From assembly GCF_902168435.1 (NCBI RefSeq), contig NZ_LR656165.1, positions 1 to 64,000 of the forward strand: a stretch of DNA of 64,000 bases, given 5' to 3'. The translations under genes were made by a program, and so were the position numbers. Source of the stretch: Bacillus marasmi. Lineage in GTDB: Bacteria > Bacillota > Bacilli > Bacillales > Cytobacillaceae. Positions 58,634-64,000 of the stretch are shown piece by piece; the first letter of the stretch is position 1; each line of letters starts with the position of its first letter. The notes under the pieces are model-generated. The model was given only the letters and a program-made list of their open reading frames with translations, did not search any database and had not been told where the DNA came from.

Positions 58634-59823
58634 TCTTCGTCTCCTTGGATTATTGGTTGTGGCTCGGCAATATCCTCTATAATTTGGTAATGTATTGATA
58701 ATGTAACTTTACCATTGTCAATAGCTTGATGTAAAACATTTTCCCCTTTAATTATAGCATCCTCAGATAGCTTACTTTTTATATCCTTTCTTGCAATTTC
58801 CTTTGCTACTTCGATTGCTTCTTCATTTGAGTATATTCTGGTGACTTCTTCCTTTTCACGCAAAACTGTATCATTGAAGGAAATTGGCAGCTCCCATTTT
58901 AGAAAACGAAGCTTATGATTGGTTGTATCTTCTTCATATGCTAGATAATTTGGTTTTCCAAAACCCCAAACTGGAATGGTCACACTTCCGAATTTGATGG
59001 AGTATTTTTGTTTTTCGTTACCGTTGTATACCTGAAAAGTGCTTTTTATTGGCAGTTCTACCATTGACTTATACCATGTTTCGCCGTATACCTCTCCTTT
59101 TGCGGAGACAATTTCCGTTTTTTCTTCTTTGCCGATTATCCCAGAAACGAGCATTTGACCTTTATTTACATGCTGATTTATTTCCACCTGTTTTTGGCCT
59201 TTTTCTACATATATTTTTGAAATAACACCTTCTTTTTTTGCGACTAAATGGCGCGGACCCAATTCCTCAAGTTTTTTTGGCTCCTTCTTTTCAACAACTT
59301 CGAGATGAAAGGTTGTCCCCCTTAATTCTACACCGACCCAGGTAAGAACTTGAATGTTATTCGTAAGTTTTCGTTGAATCGTCTCGACGTCATCTACGAA
59401 AAATTGGAGCTTTCCAGGCTTAACCCCCATCTTGTCCAATTGCTTATAAATTTTATGCTCCGTCGCTGGATTTGCTCCCTTTATCTCTACTCGCCAGACC
59501 ATATTCGAAAGCAGCATAATGACAAAAAGAAACAGAAAGGCCCCAGCCACCAGACCGCTGTTTCTTAACATCTGTTTAAAGAGAAACGGCATTCCGTTTC
59601 TTCGTTGAAAAGTGAGCTTACACTCACTATCCCTGATAAGCGGCCGTATTGATTTTACATCTTGCAGCTTCAAGCTAAAAACAACAGTATCGACTCCATA
59701 TCTTTTTACATCCCAAATCGTAATGCCATTGCGTAATAGCTGATTAATGAATCTTTCAATTCCCCTTCCCGAGACCTTTACTGTGACAGTTCCGGAAAAA
59801 AACTCGAGCCATTGGTTCTTCAT
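58630..59823 (-). CDS. yqfD: Sporulation protein YqfD (SpoIV-type)
   Basis: A 397-residue protein with one membrane segment (about 88-110, AGAFLFLFVIMLLSNMVW), a cytosolic N-terminal part (KNQWLEFFSGTVTVKVSGRGIERFINQLL) and a large extracytoplasmic FtsQ/POTRA-like and beta-rich part. YqfD is needed for efficient sporulation in B. subtilis. Start ATG with SD AGGGGGAGC. Follows yqfC by 15 bases. Confidence 0.93.
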   Translation of the reverse strand: MKNQWLEFFSGTVTVKVSGRGIERFINQLLRNGITIWDVKRYGVDTVVFSLKLQDVKSIRPLIRDSECKLTFQRRNGMPFLFKQMLRNSGLVAGAFLFLFVIMLLSNMVWRVEIKGANPATEHKIYKQLDKMGVKPGKLQFFVDDVETIQRKLTNNIQVLTWVGVELRGTTFHLEVVEKKEPKKLEELGPRHLVAKKEGVISKIYVEKGQKQVEINQHVNKGQMLVSGIIGKEEKTEIVSAKGEVYGETWYKSMVELPIKSTFQVYNGNEKQKYSIKFGSVTIPVWGFGKPNYLAYEEDTTNHKLRFLKWELPISFNDTVLREKEEVTRIYSNEEAIEVAKEIARKDIKSKLSEDAIIKGENVLHQAIDNGKVTLSIHYQIIEDIAEPQPIIQGDEE

Positions 59824-59838
59824 TGCGCTCCCCCTGAA

Positions 59839-60123
59839 TCAATCATTGATATATATAACCTGATCTATTTTTCCCTCAAGCAAAATTTCCTCGGGTAAAA
59901 TCGTTTTTATTACAAAGGCCTTACCCTTTACTAATAGCTGGCCTTGTTTTAACAAGAGGCGTATTTCTCGGTCGGTAAAAGTTAATAAACCGCGGTGGTT
60001 CTCAATGTATATATGAATTTGTCCAACCATGGTGATGCGGGGCAAATCCATCATGACATCCTGAGGAAGCTCCATGTTCTTTGTAACCCAGTTGCGAATA
60101 AGCTGGCCCCATTTTTTTGCCAT
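59839..60123 (-). CDS. yqfC: Sporulation protein YqfC
   Basis: A 94-residue YabP-like sporulation protein (DVMMDLPRITMVGQIHIYIENHRGLLTFTDREIRLLLKQGQLLVKGK). The ATG at 60123 follows a GGGGG SD about 9 bases upstream; the frame extends 7 codons more, but that would place the SD inside. Operon with yqfD; SigE control is expected but no clear SigE promoter is seen. Confidence 0.92.
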   Translation of the reverse strand: MAKKWGQLIRNWVTKNMELPQDVMMDLPRITMVGQIHIYIENHRGLLTFTDREIRLLLKQGQLLVKGKAFVIKTILPEEILLEGKIDQVIYIND

Positions 60124-60199
60124 AAAAAAAGAACCCCCTTTCATCTCATGTTTATGAAATGACTGGGGATTCTAGCACAAATTTTTCAGTTTTAAAGGC

Positions 60200-60694
60200 T
60201 TATTTAACCGCTCGGTGCGCCTTTTTTGCCCGCGGGGGACCGAGCACCTCGGACCAAATTAAACCATCCACTAAGGCATTAGAATCGACATTTAACGTTC
60301 TTTGTTTATTTTGTTCATCATCACGATAAATCAAGTTTCGCTCCTGTGTAGGTGCTGATTCCATTGCAGAATTGGTATGATACGGTTCTTCTTGATGGAT
60401 TTTTAGGGCAGCATAGCGCTGATCCATTACATCAGTTTGATTCTCCCTAGCCAAATCCCTTTCTCTGCTGGTTTGTCTAGGCTGCTTCGATCTAGGTGAT
60501 TTAGAGGGATTCTGCTGCTGAGCCCGACTTGGGCGATTTTTACGGACAGGTGCAGGGGCTTCCTCGGTTCGAACTGGCTTCGGTTTATTTCCTTTTTGTT
60601 TTTCCTGCTGTGCTTCTTTATTCTTTTTAAAAAGCGAGGAAATAATCCCAATCAATATCACCAAAATAAATGGATTATCGAAAAAAAACTCCAT
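60200..60694 (-). CDS. yqfB: YqfB-position small membrane protein with disordered basic tail
   Basis: A 164-residue protein with one N-terminal membrane segment (NPFILVILIGIISSLF) and a long Lys/Arg/Gln/Pro-rich, probably disordered region, then a short conserved C-terminus (LVDGLIWSEVLGPPRAKKAHRAVK). Position after floA matches yqfB in B. subtilis, but this protein is longer than the B. subtilis one and identity was not tested. Function unknown, possibly linked with the flotillin. Confidence 0.65.
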   Translation of the reverse strand: MEFFFDNPFILVILIGIISSLFKKNKEAQQEKQKGNKPKPVRTEEAPAPVRKNRPSRAQQQNPSKSPRSKQPRQTSRERDLARENQTDVMDQRYAALKIHQEEPYHTNSAMESAPTQERNLIYRDDEQNKQRTLNVDSNALVDGLIWSEVLGPPRAKKAHRAVK

Positions 60695-60722
60695 ATTGTG
60701 AGCCTCCTATCTGGCTGACTCC

Positions 60723-61715
60723 CTACTTATTATCATTTTGCTTTTTATCGCCCGTCATCTTTCCAATTGAATCTCTCATATCAGTATCGGCAGAAATGTT
60801 TTGGTAGTTCATATAATCCATTACTCCAATATTTCCTTCACGCAACGCTTCAGCCATCGCTAACGGTACTGTTGCTTCTGCTTCAACTCCCTTAGCCCGC
60901 TTTTCTTGAACTTTCGCCTTCATTTCCTGCTCTTGAGCAACCGCCATTGCACGACGTTCCTCAGCTTTAGCCTGGGCAATTTTCTTATCTGCCTCCGCTT
61001 GTTCGGTTTGTAGCTCAGCACCAATATTTTTGCCGATATCAACGTCAGCGATATCAATCGAAAGAATTTCGAACGCTGTACCAGCATCCAAACCTTTTGA
61101 AAGAACTGTTTGTGAAATCATATCAGGATTTTCCAGTACCTTTTTGTGATTATCACTGGAACCAATTGTAGAGACAATCCCTTCCCCAACACGGGCTACA
61201 ATTGTTTCTTCACCAGCACCACCGACAAGGCGCTCAATATTTGCACGTACAGTAATTCTTGCTTTCGCCTTTACTTCAATCCCATCCATCGCTACCCCAG
61301 CGATAAATGGAGTTTCAATAACCTTCGGATTAACACTCATTTGAACGGCTTCTAGCACATCACGACCTGCTAAGTCAATTGCAGCGCAACGCTCAAATGT
61401 TAACTCGATGTTTGCGCGGTGTGCAGCAATTAAGGCATTTACAACACGGTCAACATTACCACCTGCTAAGTAATGACTTTCAAGCTGGTTATTTGTCACA
61501 TTAATACCCGCCTTGTGGGCTTTAATCAGCGGATTGATAACCCTGCTCGGAATAACGCGGCGTAATCTCATCCCAATTAACGTGAAAATACTCACCTTTA
61601 CACCTGCTGCAAGGGCTGAAATCCAGAGCATTACCGGAACAAAGGTAAACAAAATTCCTAGTAATATGAAACCTAGAACGATGGCAATAATTAAAAAAGC
61701 TGTTCCTGCTGCCAT
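60723..61715 (-). CDS. floA: Flotillin-like protein FloA
   Basis: A 330-residue lipid-raft scaffold: an N-terminal hairpin membrane anchor (about 5-40), an SPFH-type domain (about 75-230) and a C-terminal coiled coil with Glu-Ala repeats ([21 protein letters not shown]). Marks membrane microdomains. Adjacent to yqeZ as in the SigW-controlled yqeZ-floA-yqfB operon. Confidence 0.96.
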   Translation of the reverse strand: MAAGTAFLIIAIVLGFILLGILFTFVPVMLWISALAAGVKVSIFTLIGMRLRRVIPSRVINPLIKAHKAGINVTNNQLESHYLAGGNVDRVVNALIAAHRANIELTFERCAAIDLAGRDVLEAVQMSVNPKVIETPFIAGVAMDGIEVKAKARITVRANIERLVGGAGEETIVARVGEGIVSTIGSSDNHKKVLENPDMISQTVLSKGLDAGTAFEILSIDIADVDIGKNIGAELQTEQAEADKKIAQAKAEERRAMAVAQEQEMKAKVQEKRAKGVEAEATVPLAMAEALREGNIGVMDYMNYQNISADTDMRDSIGKMTGDKKQNDNK

Positions 61716-61769
61716 GTATATACCTCCTTAAATATCTATTCTTTATTTTTTAAACGGAATAACCATTAA

Positions 61770-63077
61770 TTATGAACAACTTCTCACAACAATGCGGGGA
61801 CCCTCAACCTTTACTACTATTACTTGAGTATCCTTCGGAATAAATTCACCTTCACTTACCACATCTACCCGTTCCTCATTCAGTAAAACCGTTCCGGCTG
61901 GTCTAAGTGCGGTTAAGGTCATTCCTTTGAGTCCAAGCAATTCAGTCCGATTTCGATTTGAAACATAACCACTTTCAGTACTCGTTGAGTCTGTTAGGAT
62001 AATTTTCTTAAATAGGCTCATTTTTTTTCCAAACACCCTTATCATTAGTATTGATGCCAGAATTGAAACACCTATTGCAATGAGGATTGAAATCCCCATG
62101 TGAACCACATTATCAGTCGCTAAAAATAAACTCCCCAAAATGGAAATGGTCCCAATTGCTCCAACAATCCCTCCTGGTAAAAATAGCTCTAATATGACTA
62201 GAGCAATTCCAACCACGAAAAGAATAATCGTTTCAAATCCAGCTAATCCAGCCACTAAATGGCCGTAAAAAAATAACAGCAAGGCAGATAATCCCATAAA
62301 GCCCGGAATTCCAAAGCCTGGAGAGTACAATTCTAGCACTAATCCTAAGCTTCCGATTGTTAGCAAAATTGGTACTACGATTGGATTTGTAATAAACCTT
62401 GCAACCTTTTCAGCAAAGCTTTCTTCCATTGACCGAACATCTGCATTTTCAAAGCCCAGTTTCGCAAGTAAATCATCTAAATTTTTTACTGTTCCATCTG
62501 AATAACCTACTTCGATTGCTTGCTCAGCCGTCAAGGTAAGCAGTTTCCCTTTCGGAGCTCCGTATTCGGGTAAATCAATACTCTCATCTGCCATTGCCGC
62601 AGCAATAATAGGATTGCGCTCACTTCCATTCGCAGCTGCTTTCATTGCAGCTAACCAATACGATTCTGCCTTTTTCCCGGCTGTATTTCCCTGTTGGTCA
62701 ATAATCGCCGCTGAGCCCATTGTGGAGCCTGGTACCATATAGATTTCATCAGTATTAATCGCAATATACGCTCCTGCGGAAAGAGCATGTTTATTAATAA
62801 ATGAGACCGTTTTTATATCAGTTGATGTTAGAAGCTTACCAATTTCACCTGCAGCATCAACTGCTCCACCAGGTGTATTTACCTCAAAGATTATCGCATC
62901 TGCGTTGTTTTCCTCTGCGGTGTTAATGGCTCTTTGCAAAAAGGCGTGTAAGCCTTTTTCGACTGTTTCTTCTATTGGGACAACGTAGACAATTTGTTCA
63001 TTGCTTGAGGCTGCCTGCGGAAGCGCAATCAAACTAAATCCAAAAATAAGCATCATGATGTATACAAATCTTCGCAC
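61770..63077 (-). CDS. yqeZ: NfeD-family membrane serine protease YqeZ
   Basis: A 435-residue protein with signal peptide (about 1-27), a ClpP/SppA-like domain with VNTPGGAVDAAGEIG and the nucleophile Ser in KHALSAGAYIAIN plus a Lys later, then four or five membrane segments and a C-terminal OB-fold NfeD domain (about 370-435). Works with FloA. Start GTG after SD GAGGAGGGG. First gene of the SigW operon. Confidence 0.93.
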   Translation of the reverse strand: MRRFVYIMMLIFGFSLIALPQAASSNEQIVYVVPIEETVEKGLHAFLQRAINTAEENNADAIIFEVNTPGGAVDAAGEIGKLLTSTDIKTVSFINKHALSAGAYIAINTDEIYMVPGSTMGSAAIIDQQGNTAGKKAESYWLAAMKAAANGSERNPIIAAAMADESIDLPEYGAPKGKLLTLTAEQAIEVGYSDGTVKNLDDLLAKLGFENADVRSMEESFAEKVARFITNPIVVPILLTIGSLGLVLELYSPGFGIPGFMGLSALLLFFYGHLVAGLAGFETIILFVVGIALVILELFLPGGIVGAIGTISILGSLFLATDNVVHMGISILIAIGVSILASILMIRVFGKKMSLFKKIILTDSTSTESGYVSNRNRTELLGLKGMTLTALRPAGTVLLNEERVDVVSEGEFIPKDTQVIVVKVEGPRIVVRSCS

Positions 63078-63113
63078 CTGTATCCCCTCCTCTCATTGCC
63101 TCATATTAGTATT

Positions 63114-63139
63114 TACGGACAAAACGGATAATAGTTTCA
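63114..63139 (-). promoter_or_regulatory. SigW promoter of yqeZ-floA-yqfB
   Basis: Minus strand TGAAAC (63134-63139), a spacer of exactly 16 bases, then CGTA (63114-63117). This is the SigW consensus, 37 bases before the GTG. Cell-envelope stress should induce the operon. Confidence 0.9.
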
Positions 63140-63159
63140 TCTTTTTTAAAACTATGTGA

Positions 63160-63188
63160 AAAGCCGTAGAGATAAATCTCTACGGCCA
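63160..63188 (-). terminator. Terminator of rpsU-yqeY
   Basis: GCCGTAGAGAT/ATCTCTACGGC perfect stem with loop TT and a TTTTC tail on the minus strand. Confidence 0.9.
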
Positions 63189-63200
63189 TTGATGTTGTTA

Positions 63201-63644
63201 TTATGAAAGGTGTTGTTGAACAAGTTTATTTACGAGTGTTCCGTCTGCTTTTCCTTTAACCTTAGGCATGACAGCAGACATTACTTTTCCCATCTCAGCT
63301 TTTGATGTTGCACCTACTTCTGCGATTGCTTGTTTGACAATCTCAGTCACTTCTTCTTCAGAAAGCTGTTTCGGCATGTACACCTCGACAAATGTCAATT
63401 CTGTACGCAATTTTTCAACCAGATCTTCACGACCGGCTTTTTCAAATTCGTTGAGGGAGTCCTTGCGTTGTTTCATTTCGCGAGAAAGGACAGTTAACTC
63501 TTGCTCTTCGGATAGCTCGTTACCAAGCTTGATTGCTTCATTTTGCAATGAAGATTTAATCATCCGAATTACAGAAAGTTTGTCTTTTTCCTTATTCTTC
63601 ATCGCTTGCTTCATATCATTATTTAAACGCTCGAGAAGACTCAA
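63201..63644 (-). CDS. yqeY: YqeY, GatB/YqeY-domain protein
   Basis: A 147-residue helical protein ([37 protein letters not shown]) resembling the C-terminal tail domain of GatB; may bind tRNA but function is unproven. Start TTG with SD AAGAGAGGGTG. 16 bases after rpsU, one operon. Confidence 0.94.
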   Translation of the reverse strand: MSLLERLNNDMKQAMKNKEKDKLSVIRMIKSSLQNEAIKLGNELSEEQELTVLSREMKQRKDSLNEFEKAGREDLVEKLRTELTFVEVYMPKQLSEEEVTEIVKQAIAEVGATSKAEMGKVMSAVMPKVKGKADGTLVNKLVQQHLS

Positions 63645-63660
63645 TGTATTACACCCTCTC

Positions 63661-63834
63661 TTACCACTTACGTTTTCTTGCTGCTTCTGACTTTTTCTTA
63701 CGCTTTACACTAGGCTTTTCGTAGAATTCGCGCTTTCTAGCTTCTTGTATTGTACCTGATTTAGATACTGTACGTTTAAAGCGACGAAGAGCATCTTCAA
63801 GCGATTCGTTTTTACGAACGACGGTTTTAGACAT
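63661..63834 (-). CDS. rpsU: 30S ribosomal protein S21
   Basis: A 57-residue S21 ([55 protein letters not shown]). The ATG at 63834 has SD GGAGGGAAAGAG; the longer in-frame extension is not conserved. Operon with yqeY. Confidence 0.97.
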   Translation of the reverse strand: MSKTVVRKNESLEDALRRFKRTVSKSGTIQEARKREFYEKPSVKRKKKSEAARKRKW

Positions 63835-64000
63835 TCTCTTTCCCTCCCTCCGAACACAACACACTAACATCGAGGACATGGAAACCCATGTACTTTGACA
63901 ATTATAATATACTCAACATATTAGGTCAACTCAATTTGAACTTGTTCCTAAGATTCGAGAAAAATTGTTCTTTTTCGACGATTATTTTCTGCTATTTGAT
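63835..64000. other. Upstream region of rpsU
   Basis: No gene seen in the last 166 bases. A minus-strand TATAATTG lies at about 63901-63908, a plausible -10 for rpsU, but the -35 is not clear. Confidence 0.45.

Noticed and set aside
60124-60199. SigE promoter for yqfC
   Set aside because: A CATAAACAT sequence resembles a -10, but no -35 resembling the SigE consensus stands at the correct distance.

Overview
This window is a chromosomal segment of a spore-forming member of the Bacillaceae (low-GC Firmicutes). The evidence is near-unbroken conservation of the Bacillus subtilis yqg-yqf-yqe gene order: comGA, yqgY-yqgX-yqgU-yqgT-yqgS-glcK-gluP, rpmG, pst-pbpA-yqgE-sodA, yqfZ-ispG, zur, nfo-cshB-ispH, yqxD-dnaG-sigA, ccpN-glyQS-recO-era, ybeY-pgpH-phoH-yqfD-floA-yqeZ and yqeY-rpsU. 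Sporulation genes (a spoVAF-type gene, yqfC, yqfD), SD-rich starts, Rho-independent terminators and a T-box leader fit this. Genus cannot be fixed from sequence alone; a Neobacillus/Mesobacillus-like bacillus is a reasonable guess. Most genes lie on the minus strand.

Layout. 1-1.7 kb: a broken comGA cut inside its Walker A motif at the window edge, with what may be the end of a mobile element to its left, then a four-cysteine winged-helix regulator. 1.8-16.6 kb: yqg cluster (cell-wall peptidase, LtaS-type synthase, glucokinase, rhomboid protease, lactate dehydrogenase, 5-formyl-THF cycloligase, L33). 16.7-19.1 kb: a three-gene accessory cluster (unknown protein, GT4 glycosyltransferase, DUF4912-type protein) followed by a 227-bp palindromic repeat. 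19.6-24.0 kb: phosphate operon pstSCAB-phoU behind a four-repeat Pho box. 24-33 kb: PBP2, MFS transporter, SodA, an Fnr-type regulator with a C-terminal cysteine triad, YqgC/YqgB and IspG. 33.8-34.3 kb: a symmetrical tandem repeat. 34.3-36.3 kb: zinc regulon zur-znuB-znuC with a Zur box. 36.5-41.2 kb: DNA repair, RNA helicase, IspH. 41.2-41.9 kb: a gene-free stretch with nested palindromes and a roughly 20-bp-period degenerate repeat array. 41.9-49.9 kb: trmK, cccA, the dnaG-sigA macromolecular-synthesis genes, ppsR and ccpN. 50-52.6 kb: glycyl-tRNA synthetase under a T-box, with an extra palindromic repeat in its leader, and recO. 52.7-63.8 kb: era-cdd-dgkA-ybeY-pgpH, phoH-yqfD-yqfC-yqfB-floA-yqeZ (SigW promoter), and yqeY-rpsU.

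The core is ordinary housekeeping. The points that deserve attention are the interrupted comGA, two regulators with possible Fe-S or metal sites, four different families of structured intergenic repeats (one an array with a helical-phase period), and two genes whose Shine-Dalgarno position implies ATT/ATA start codons. No complete phage, CRISPR array, insertion sequence or tRNA/rRNA gene was seen. No clearly novel multi-gene system was found.
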